A DNA stretch of 64,000 nt from contig OZ244993.1 of the NCBI GenBank assembly GCA_965223485.1, positions 3,162,001 through 3,226,000 on the forward strand, given 5' to 3'. The notes beneath the pieces were generated by a model. The model searched no databases, was not told where the DNA came from, and worked only from the letters and a program-made list of their open reading frames with translations. This DNA comes from VXPQ01 sp965223485. Its GTDB lineage: Bacteria > Bacteroidota > Rhodothermia > Rhodothermales > VXPQ01. Positions 9,028 through 16,167 of this stretch are shown one piece after another. A program made the position numbers and the translations under genes. The first letter of the stretch is position 1. Each line of letters begins with the position of its first letter.

Positions 9028-10389
9028 ATGTCTGAAGTATTGACCTTTGAGGAATTAAAAGCGGCCGTGTCCGATGGATCGGTAGATACGGTCCTTGCGT
9101 GTCTCGTCGACATGCAGGGCCGGCTGATGGGTAAACGCTTTGTCGCCCGACACTTCGTCGATAGCGCCTGGGAAGAAACGCATTGCTGCGACTATCTGCT
9201 GGCAACCGACCTGGAGATGGCCACGCCGGACGGCTACGCCTCGACCAGTTGGCAAAGCGGCTATGGCGACTATGTCATGAAACCGGATTTGAACACGTTG
9301 CGGCCCGTACCCTGGCTTGAGGGGACGGCCATGGCGTTGTGTGACATTCTCGATCATCACACCCATGAAGAAGTCGCCCATTCACCAAGGGCGGTATTGA
9401 AAAAGCAGGTGGCCCGGCTCGAAGCGATGGGGTTGGTGGCGATGATGGCGACCGAGCTTGAATTCTTTTTGTTTGAGAAGAGTTTCGATGAGATACGCAA
9501 GGAGGGATTCCGCGGCCTGGAGCCGATTTCGGGCTACAATCAGGACTACCATATCCTGCAAACCACCAAGGAAGAGGATATCATGCGCCCGGTGCGCAAT
9601 TATCTGGTCGCGGCCGGCGTACCAGTGGAGAATTCCAAGGGTGAGGCAGAGACCGGTCAGGAAGAACTCAACATCAAGTATGCTCCGGCTCTGGAAACAG
9701 CAGACCATCACACCATCGCCAAGCATGCGGTCAAGGAAATCGCCTGGCAAAAAGGGCGGGCGGCGACGTTTTTGTCAAAATGGCGTCACAACAAGGTCGG
9801 CTCCTCATCGCACGTCCACCAATCGATCTGGAAAGACGGTAAATCAGCATTTTTCGATGCGAACGACGAATTGGGCATGTCCGCACTCATGCGCAACTAT
9901 CTGGCCGGGCTGTTGAAATACGCCGTCGATTTCACCTATTTTCTCGCGCCCTATGTCAACAGCTACAAACGATTTCAAAAAGGAACGTTTGTCCCGACAC
10001 GGATAATCTGGTCTGTCGACAACCGTACCGCCGGTTTCCGTTTATGTGGTGACGGAACCGAGGCGGTGCGGGTTGAATGCCGCATCGGCGGTTCGGACAT
10101 CAATCCTTATCTGGCCCTTGCCGCTCAGATCGCGGCCGGCGTCAAGGGGATCGAGGAGGCGCTTGAGCTTGTTCCGCCCGCCAAAGGCGATACTTACGGA
10201 GGTAGCAGCGGAATGATTCCGCAGAACCTTCGCGACGCCCGCGAAGCGCTCGAGGGATCTGCAATGCTGCGTGAGGCATTCGGCGATGAAGTGATCGATC
10301 ACTACTGCCGAGCAGCCGGGTGGGAGTTGGAAGAGTTCGACCGTGTCGTGACCGATTATGAGATCGCACGCGGGTTTGAGCGGTCGTGA
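9028..10389 (+). CDS. Glutamine synthetase-like gamma-glutamyl ligase (GlnA-related, PuuA/IpuC-type)
   Basis: The 453-residue protein has the glutamine synthetase beta-grasp N-domain (VDMQGRLMGKRF) and catalytic domain (MATELEFFLF, GEAETGQEELN, KWRHNKVGSSSHVHQSIW, NRTAGFRLCGDGTEAVRVECRIGGSDINPYLA). Sequences of this subgroup usually ligate glutamate to amines rather than ammonia, as in gamma-glutamyl-putrescine or gamma-glutamyl-isopropylamide synthesis. Followed by an aldehyde dehydrogenase and an iron alcohol dehydrogenase, it suggests that an amino alcohol is gamma-glutamylated and then oxidised stepwise (inference). An AGGGGG ribosome-binding site lies 8 bases before the ATG at 9028; a GTG at 9019 lies inside that site. 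The style of the four-gene set resembles alphaproteobacterial operons, hinting at transfer. Confidence 0.82.
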   Translation: MSEVLTFEELKAAVSDGSVDTVLACLVDMQGRLMGKRFVARHFVDSAWEETHCCDYLLATDLEMATPDGYASTSWQSGYGDYVMKPDLNTLRPVPWLEGTAMALCDILDHHTHEEVAHSPRAVLKKQVARLEAMGLVAMMATELEFFLFEKSFDEIRKEGFRGLEPISGYNQDYHILQTTKEEDIMRPVRNYLVAAGVPVENSKGEAETGQEELNIKYAPALETADHHTIAKHAVKEIAWQKGRAATFLSKWRHNKVGSSSHVHQSIWKDGKSAFFDANDELGMSALMRNYLAGLLKYAVDFTYFLAPYVNSYKRFQKGTFVPTRIIWSVDNRTAGFRLCGDGTEAVRVECRIGGSDINPYLALAAQIAAGVKGIEEALELVPPAKGDTYGGSSGMIPQNLRDAREALEGSAMLREAFGDEVIDHYCRAAGWELEEFDRVVTDYEIARGFERS

Positions 10390-10450
10390 GACCGGGATTA
10401 ACAAACGGTAAATCCCTCAAGCATTCATTTGCCGGGACAAGAGGATTGTG

Positions 10451-11833
10451 ATGGCCAAGACACTTACCTGTGTGTCCCCTATCGACGGCTCTGTGTATGC
10501 GGAACGTAGCTGCATGACGCTTAAGGAGGCCAGCGCGGCAGCCATCAGAGCTAGAGAAGCGCAGATTGACTGGAGACAGCGCCCACTGTCGCAACGCAAG
10601 GAACTTGTGATGGCGGGGGTGGCCGGCATCGGCAATATGGGTGATGAAGTTGTGATCGAACTTGCCCATATGATCGGCCGTCCGGTGCGCTATGGCGGCG
10701 AGTTCGGCGGCTTCAACGAACGCGCCAGCTACATGGCGGATATTGCCGAAGAGGCTTTGCAACCCATCGAAATAGAGGACAGCAACACCTTCCGGAGGGT
10801 AATAAAACGAGAACCGCAAGGCCTGGTGTTCGTGGTTGCCCCGTGGAACTACCCATACCTGACGGCAATCAATTCCGTAGCGCCGGCGCTGATTGCAGGC
10901 AATGCGGTCATGCTGAAACATGCAACCCAAACCCTGCTGGCGGGCGAACGCATGGTACGGGCATTCACCGAAGCAGGCATGCCGGCGGATATCTTTCAAA
11001 ACGTGTTTTTGGATCATGAGACGACCGCGGAGTTGATTTCGCAGAACGCTTTTGACTTTATCAACTTCACGGGTTCGGTTGGCGGCGGCAGAACGATGGA
11101 AATCGCAGCCGCCGGAACGTTCACCGGCGTAGGCACCGAGTTGGGCGGGAAGGACCCGGGCTATGTGATGGACGATGTCGATCCGGACGCCGCAGCTGAA
11201 TCCTTGATTGACGGAGCCATGTTCAACTCCGGTCAATGTTGTTGCGCCATAGAACGCATCTATGTGCACGAAAGCCTGTTTGACGAGTTTGTCGAGAAAG
11301 CGGTTGCGATTGTCAAGGGCTATACGCTTGGCAACCCGCTGGATAAGAATACCACGCTTGGGCCAATGGCAAGCATACGTTTTGCCGAAGAGGTGCGAAC
11401 GCAAATTTCCGAGGCGATCGAGCAGGGCGCCAGGGCGCACATAGAAACGTTTGCCGAAGATGACGGCGGCGCCTATCTGTCTCCACAAATTCTGACCGGT
11501 GTTACGCATGATATGCGCGTGATGCGCGACGAGAGTTTTGGGCCGGTTGTCGGCGTCATGAACGTGTCGTCGGACGAAGAGGCGATCGCATTGATGAACG
11601 ATTCCGAGTTCGGTCTCACCGCTTCGCTTTGGACCGAAGATCCGGCACGCGCAGAAGCAATTGGCGCACGGCTTGAAACCGGCACGGTGTTCATGAACCG
11701 CGCGGATTATCTGGACCCCGCACTTTGCTGGACCGGCTGCAAGAACACCGGCAGAGGCGGCGCCCTATCCGTTATCGGCTATCACAACCTCACCCGACCC
11801 AAATCGTATCATTTGAAGAAAGCAACATCGTGA
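10451..11833 (+). CDS. NAD(P)-dependent aldehyde dehydrogenase
   Basis: This 460-residue ALDH superfamily enzyme shows FVVAPWNYPY (Rossmann/NAD contact), NAVMLKHA, FINFTGSVGGG, the catalytic glutamate in ELGGKDPGYV and the catalytic Cys in GQCCCA (Cys264). It also has ESFGPVVGVM near the end. It oxidises an aldehyde to the acid in the cytoplasm. It starts 61 bases after the glutamine-synthetase-like gene; the ATG at 10451 is preceded by a GAGG motif, and a GTG directly before it is an alternative. Its stop overlaps the next gene's GTG (GTGA), so it is translationally coupled to the alcohol dehydrogenase. In the proposed pathway it would convert a gamma-glutamyl-amino aldehyde to the acid, but the true substrate cannot be read from sequence. 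Confidence 0.9.
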   Translation: MAKTLTCVSPIDGSVYAERSCMTLKEASAAAIRAREAQIDWRQRPLSQRKELVMAGVAGIGNMGDEVVIELAHMIGRPVRYGGEFGGFNERASYMADIAEEALQPIEIEDSNTFRRVIKREPQGLVFVVAPWNYPYLTAINSVAPALIAGNAVMLKHATQTLLAGERMVRAFTEAGMPADIFQNVFLDHETTAELISQNAFDFINFTGSVGGGRTMEIAAAGTFTGVGTELGGKDPGYVMDDVDPDAAAESLIDGAMFNSGQCCCAIERIYVHESLFDEFVEKAVAIVKGYTLGNPLDKNTTLGPMASIRFAEEVRTQISEAIEQGARAHIETFAEDDGGAYLSPQILTGVTHDMRVMRDESFGPVVGVMNVSSDEEAIALMNDSEFGLTASLWTEDPARAEAIGARLETGTVFMNRADYLDPALCWTGCKNTGRGGALSVIGYHNLTRPKSYHLKKATS

Positions 11834-12975
11834 ATCTCGTCGGAAACTGGTCCTATCCCACTGCAGTCAGGTTCGGCGCGGGTCGTATCGAGGAATTGCC
11901 GGAAGCTTGCGCGCAAGCCGGCATTAAGAAACCGCTTCTTGTAACGGACAGCGGGCTTGCCGACCTTCCGATCACGGCCCGGGCGCTCGATATTCTGGAA
12001 GCGGCGGGGCTGGGCCGTGATTTGTTTTGCGAAGTCGATCCTAATCCGAACGAAAAGAGCCTCGACGCCGGCATCGCCGCCTACAAGGCAGGCGGCAACG
12101 ACGGCGTCATCGCTTTTGGCGGGGGGTCCGGTATGGACCTGGGCAAGATGGTGGCGTTCATGGCGGGACAGACGCGTCCAATATGGGATTTTGAAGACAT
12201 TGGCGACTGGTGGACGCGCGCCGACGCCAATGTAATCGCGCCGATTGTCGCGGTTCCCACAACCGCTGGCACCGGTTCGGAAGTCGGTAGGGCGTCGGTG
12301 ATCATCAATTCCGAAACGCGCGTGAAAAAAATTATCTTTCATCCGAAGGTCCTGCCTTCTGTGGTCATCTGCGATCCGGAACTGACGGTCGGCATGCCCG
12401 GATTCATTACCGCCGGCGCCGGGCTCGACGCGTTCGCGCATTGCGTCGAGGCATTCTCCTCCCCCCATTATCACCCGTTTTCCCAGGGAATCGCGCTCGA
12501 GGGCATGCGCCTGGTCAAGGAGTATCTTCCGCGAGCCTACCGGGACGGTTCCGACCTGGAAGCGAGAGCCCATATGATGAGCGCAGCCGCCATGGGCGCC
12601 ATCGCGTTTCAAAAAGGCCTCGGCGCGATTCATGCTCTCAGCCATCCGGTGGGCGCGATTTTCAATACCCATCACGGCGCCACCAACGCGGTCTTCATGC
12701 CCGCAGTACTGGACTTCAACGCTCCCGCAATCCGTGACCGGTTCGACCGGGCCGCTGCCTATCTCGGCATAGAGGGCGGCTTCGCCGGCTTCCGTTCTTT
12801 CGTCGGCGATTTTAACGACAGTCTGGGCATTCCGCGCAGGCTATCGGAAATGGGCGTCGTTACCGACCGTATGGATGAACTGGTTAAGGGAGCGCTTGCA
12901 GACCCTTCCTGCGGCGGCAACCCGATTGAACTTAATGCCGAAAATGTAAAACAGCTGCTGGAGGCCTGTATATGA
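11830..12975 (+). CDS. Iron-containing (group III) alcohol dehydrogenase
   Basis: The 381-residue protein matches the Fe-ADH family: NWSYPTAVRFGAGRIEELPE at the N-terminus, GGGSGMDLGK for the dinucleotide, VPTTAGTGSEVG, and metal-ligand regions AGLDAFAHCVEAF and AIHALSHPVGA...HGATNA. Such enzymes interconvert alcohols and aldehydes with NAD(P). The start is GTG at 11830, overlapping the preceding TGA; the longer upstream frame lies inside the aldehyde dehydrogenase gene and is not family-like. Together with the ALDH it gives a two-step alcohol to acid oxidation. It ends the operon; the next gene (Fic) follows after 165 bases containing direct repeats. Confidence 0.9.
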   Translation: MNLVGNWSYPTAVRFGAGRIEELPEACAQAGIKKPLLVTDSGLADLPITARALDILEAAGLGRDLFCEVDPNPNEKSLDAGIAAYKAGGNDGVIAFGGGSGMDLGKMVAFMAGQTRPIWDFEDIGDWWTRADANVIAPIVAVPTTAGTGSEVGRASVIINSETRVKKIIFHPKVLPSVVICDPELTVGMPGFITAGAGLDAFAHCVEAFSSPHYHPFSQGIALEGMRLVKEYLPRAYRDGSDLEARAHMMSAAAMGAIAFQKGLGAIHALSHPVGAIFNTHHGATNAVFMPAVLDFNAPAIRDRFDRAAAYLGIEGGFAGFRSFVGDFNDSLGIPRRLSEMGVVTDRMDELVKGALADPSCGGNPIELNAENVKQLLEACI

Positions 12976-13024
12976 GAGGCATTAAGCAACTGAAGCCGCC
13001 GGCCGGTCGCTTGCATCCACAGCG

Positions 13025-13134
13025 TAAGTCAGTTAGTAATTGACATGAAATCAGTTATATTATGATCTGAAATCAGTTACATTATGATTTGAAATCAGTT
13101 ATATTATGATCTGAAATCAATTACAAACTGACTT
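13025..13134 (+). repeat. Five tandem 22-bp direct repeats (iterons) directly upstream of fic
   Basis: Units start at 13025 (degenerate), 13047, 13069, 13091 and 13113 (last one partly degenerate). The core is GAAATCAGTTA followed by TATTATGATCT, so three units are nearly identical. The array ends 6 bases before the Fic ATG. A 22-bp period is two helical turns, so a protein would bind all units on one DNA face. This suits an operator for a self-regulating toxin-like gene, or a replication-type iteron set; no replication gene is present. Confidence 0.8.
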
Positions 13135-13140
13135 GCGATC

Positions 13141-14310
13141 ATGTTATTCACGTATCCTGCTCTGGACGATGCGGAAAAGCGGGTAGAGCACGCAACGACG
13201 CGGATACGGGCCGCTCTGCGCCGCTACGTCACTGCGGAACTGCCCGGCTGGACGGATTTGCTGACCCGCATGACCCGGGCGCGCGCCCTTGCCGCATCCA
13301 ATAGCGCGGCAGGCGTCCACGTGTCCGAAGAGGACGCCATCGCCGCAATCGACCGGGACGACCCGGCGAACACGGATCGCGACACATGGCAGGCCGTGGT
13401 CGGCTACCGCCAGGCGACGGACTACATTCTCCAGCTCCGCCGGAGCCCGTCTTTTGCAATCGCCGAAGACGGGCTTCTGGCCGTCCATTTCATGATCTGC
13501 CAGTCGGATAGGGAAGCAAACCCGGGTCGGTACCGCCCCGGATGGCTTTGCGTACGAAATACCAGCACCGGCGACGTGGTGCACGAGGGCGTAGACCGCG
13601 ACCGGTTGGAACCTCTTGTCCGCGAACTGCTGGATTACGTGAACGACGGGCAGGTCGAATCCGTCTTGCTGCGCACGGCCATGACCCACCTGAACCTGGT
13701 GATGCTGCATCCATTCACGGACGGCAACGGACGGACCGCCCGATGCATACACACCGCCATGCTGGCGAATGACAGGACGGTAGCGCCCGCGTTCTCTTCC
13801 ATTGAAGAGTATATCGACCACAATCAACGGGCCTACCACGATGTACTGGCGGAGGTTGGCGGCGGCGGATGGCGTCCGGAGCGTGACGCCAAACCGTGGG
13901 TGCGCTTCTGCCTGCGCGCCCATTACCGGCAGGCGCAAACGCTCCTGCGCCGTACGCGGGAAATGGAAAGAGTGCATGCGGAGCTTTCGGAACTCGTAGA
14001 AACCTGCGGGTTCCCCGACCGGACGGTGCTGGCGCTCCTTCAGGCCGCTTTTGGAATCAGGTTTCGCAATACGTCCTACCGGGTAAGCGCGGACGTGTCC
14101 CAAAACCTCGCCAGCCGCGACCTGAAAGCGCTGGTGGACGCAAAACTTCTTGTCCCGGAGGGGAACAGACGGAGCCGCTCGTACAGCGCATCGCCCATGG
14201 TGGCGGAAATCCGCCGGAGATTGCGCCTCCCCGGGGAGGATGACGATCCTTTCGCGGAAGACGGGCGGACCGGGACGCCTGGGGATCGGGAAGACCGTTT
14301 CTGCGATTGA
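13141..14310 (+). CDS. Fic-domain AMP/NMP-transferase with winged-helix C-terminus
   Basis: The 389-residue protein has a complete Fic active site HPFTDGNGRTAR (His190 onwards), so it should transfer AMP or another nucleotide group to a protein target. Family members with an N-terminal inhibitory helix carry (S/T)xxxE(G/N). Here the matching segment in RALAASNSAAGV places Ser53 and Gly58 correctly, but the Glu position is Ala57, so self-inhibition may be lost. The C-terminal part (VSQNLASRDLKALVDAKLLVPEGN) looks like a winged helix that could bind the iterons upstream. The last codons (EDRFCD) belong to repeat copy B, so the C-terminus has been remodelled by that repeat. No antitoxin gene is adjacent. 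Domain calls are strong; loss of inhibition is inference. Confidence 0.87.
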   Translation: MLFTYPALDDAEKRVEHATTRIRAALRRYVTAELPGWTDLLTRMTRARALAASNSAAGVHVSEEDAIAAIDRDDPANTDRDTWQAVVGYRQATDYILQLRRSPSFAIAEDGLLAVHFMICQSDREANPGRYRPGWLCVRNTSTGDVVHEGVDRDRLEPLVRELLDYVNDGQVESVLLRTAMTHLNLVMLHPFTDGNGRTARCIHTAMLANDRTVAPAFSSIEEYIDHNQRAYHDVLAEVGGGGWRPERDAKPWVRFCLRAHYRQAQTLLRRTREMERVHAELSELVETCGFPDRTVLALLQAAFGIRFRNTSYRVSADVSQNLASRDLKALVDAKLLVPEGNRRSRSYSASPMVAEIRRRLRLPGEDDDPFAEDGRTGTPGDREDRFCD

Positions 14311-14456
14311 GATAATATTGCATGGTTCAAGCGGATTCTCCGGCGCGGCAGCGGCCATATTCGGCTGGATTAGACCAGATTCCAAAGCAATTAAGATGCA
14401 GGATTGCGACCTTGTTTCGCGTCGACGAAGCCGATGAGACTCCAAGTCCAAACATA
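14288..14456 (+). repeat. Dispersed repeat copy B (about 170 bp)
   Basis: This copy matches copy A from the AAGACCGTTTCTGCGA segment through GGATTGCGACCTTG to CCAAGTCCAAAC, then diverges just before the MmeI-like start codon. It overlaps the 3' end of the Fic gene by about 23 bases and lies 33 bases before the AlbA_2 gene. Confidence 0.8.
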
Positions 14457-14489
14457 TAGCGTTCAGTAAACGCTCAGTGGGGAAAGCGC

Positions 14490-15839
14490 ATGAACGAGGA
14501 CCAGAACACCGAATGGAAAGAGTCCTGGCAAGATGAGCACCTGAAGTGGCTGTGCGCTTTCGCTAACGCGCAGGGCGGCGTGCTGGAAGTGGGACGCAAC
14601 GACAAGGGGCAAGTGGTGGGTCTCGACAACGCTGAACGGTTGATGGAAGAGTTACCCAACAAACTCCGCGACCTGCTCGGAATTGTGGCCGACATTAATC
14701 TTCTGGAGGAGGATGGGCTATCGTACGTACAGATTGTGGTCGAACCGTATCCGGTGCCGATCAGCTATCGCGGCAAGTATCACTATCGAAGCGGCAGTAC
14801 CAAGCAGGTGCTCACAGGCGCGGCTCTTGATCGCTTCCTGCTGGGCAAGACCGGCAAGCGTTGGGATGCTGCACCGGTTCCGGGTGTGGGGGTTGGCGAC
14901 CTGGATGCCGGAAATTTGATCAGATTCCGCGAACGGGCGACCTACACCAAGCGTCTGGGAGGGGATATACTCGACGAGGATAATATCGGGCTGATTGAAA
15001 AGTTGCGTCTGACAGAGGGTCAATATCTCAAACGAGCAGCCATCCTCCTGTTTCATCCTGACCCTGAACGCTTCTTTACCGGGGCAGCGGTCAGGATTGG
15101 CTATTTTGGGAGCGAGACCGACCTGCGTTATCAGGACGAGATATGTGGCGATCTGTTCACGCAGGTCGATACAACGATGGACCTTTTGCTGACCAAGTAC
15201 CTGAAGGCCACCATTAGTTACGAAGGTATCCAGCGCATTGAGACCTATCCGGTACCGGAAGGGGCGCTGCGGGAAGCAATGTTGAATGCTATCGTCCACC
15301 GTGATTACGCTATTCCCGCACAGATACAAATTCGGATATACGCCGACCGGTTACAGATATGGAATCCCGGGGAATTGCCCGAGGCTTGGTCGTTGGAAAA
15401 ATTACTGGGCCGACATCCTTCCCGACCTTTCAATCCGGATGTGGCGAATGCCTTTTTTCGAGCCGGAGAAATCGAAACCTGGGGGCGAGGAATTCAGCGT
15501 ATCCTCGAGGCCTGTCGCGAAGCGGGTACGCCCGAGCCGGACATACGGGTGGAATCGGACGGGCTATGGATCGATTTTCCGTTTTCAAAGGCTTACCGTG
15601 ACAGCATTGAACCCGGTGACGGCCCTTTCGAAGCATCGGAGGCGACTACCCAGGAAAGGATTCTCGCCTTATTGCGCGAGGATCCGGAACTCACCAGAAA
15701 AGCCCTGGCAGACCACATAGGAATCACTCCCGATGGTGTCAAGTACCACCTTGCTAGTCTCAGGAAAGCAGGTCGCATCCGCCATGTCGGGCCCACTAAA
15801 AAGGGGCACTGGGAAGTTATGGATGACGACCATTTATAA
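14490..15839 (+). CDS. AlbA_2 (Schlafen-type) DNA-binding/ATP-binding transcriptional regulator
   Basis: The 449-residue protein begins with an AlbA_2 domain (TEWKESWQDEHLKWLCAFANAQGG, about residues 5-115). It continues with a GHKL-type ATP-binding HATPase_c_4 region (about 255-365; EGALREAMLNAIVHRDYA, WNPGELPEAW, ETWGRGIQRI) and ends with a winged helix-turn-helix (about 390-445; RKALADHIGITPDGVKYHLASL). Such proteins are annotated as RecG-like or putative transcriptional regulators and are frequent in genomic islands; the exact role is unknown. It lies between repeat copies B and C, immediately upstream of the restriction-modification gene, and a 12-bp tandem repeat follows its stop. The ATG at 14490 has a GGGGAAAG stretch about 9 bases upstream. 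Confidence 0.82.
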   Translation: MNEDQNTEWKESWQDEHLKWLCAFANAQGGVLEVGRNDKGQVVGLDNAERLMEELPNKLRDLLGIVADINLLEEDGLSYVQIVVEPYPVPISYRGKYHYRSGSTKQVLTGAALDRFLLGKTGKRWDAAPVPGVGVGDLDAGNLIRFRERATYTKRLGGDILDEDNIGLIEKLRLTEGQYLKRAAILLFHPDPERFFTGAAVRIGYFGSETDLRYQDEICGDLFTQVDTTMDLLLTKYLKATISYEGIQRIETYPVPEGALREAMLNAIVHRDYAIPAQIQIRIYADRLQIWNPGELPEAWSLEKLLGRHPSRPFNPDVANAFFRAGEIETWGRGIQRILEACREAGTPEPDIRVESDGLWIDFPFSKAYRDSIEPGDGPFEASEATTQERILALLREDPELTRKALADHIGITPDGVKYHLASLRKAGRIRHVGPTKKGHWEVMDDDHL

Positions 15840-15863
15840 TAGCGATCTCTATGTAGGACGTAG

Positions 15864-15944
15864 AAACTACCCAAGAAACTACCCAAGAAACTACCCAAGA
15901 AACTACCCAAGAAACTACCCAAGAAACTACCCAAGAAACTAGCC
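15864..15944 (+). repeat. 12-bp tandem repeat (AAACTACCCAAG) x6 plus partial
   Basis: Six perfect copies of AAACTACCCAAG are followed by a partial AAACTAGCC. The array starts 25 bases after the AlbA_2 gene stop and about 150 bases upstream of the MmeI-like start. Copies are identical, so recent slippage is likely. It is not CRISPR-like, because there are no spacers. Confidence 0.92.
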
Positions 15945-16006
15945 TATAAACAGAGGCGCTCCGGCGCGTCTTCCTGACGTACCGTCGGGGCAAGAGAAAA
16001 TGCCTC

Positions 16007-16167
16007 GGTTCGGTCGGACCAGATTCCGGAGCAATTAAGACGCAGGATTGCGACCTTGTTTCGCGTCAACGCACCCGATGAGCCCCCAAGCCCCAACGCA
16101 TGCGCCTGTCCTGGAATGAAATACGCTCCCGTGCGGCGGAGTTCGCCCGCAAGTGGGAAGGCGCCGG
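16007..16167 (+). repeat. Dispersed repeat copy C: upstream region and first codons of the MmeI-like gene
   Basis: This is the only copy attached to an intact MmeI-like gene and is the likely parent. Positions 16007-16096 match copies A and B; 16097-16167 match copies A (partly) and D. It contains the gene start at 16100. Confidence 0.8.

Noticed and set aside
10142..11509. 455-codon minus-strand frame across two genes
   Set aside because: It is antisense to the glutamine-synthetase-like gene end and the aldehyde dehydrogenase; no family resemblance.
13144..14451. 435-codon minus-strand frame
   Set aside because: It is antisense to the Fic gene, which has the full active-site motif.
15864..15944. 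CRISPR array
   Set aside because: The 12-bp units are contiguous with no spacers, and no cas gene is present. The same applies to the 9-bp array at 22766-22821 and the 22-bp iterons at 13025-13134.
6596..16167. Classical integron with attC sites
   Set aside because: The gene-then-repeat order is suggestive, but I saw no integron integrase and no clear attC core pair in the repeats, and the repeats carry part of a coding sequence.
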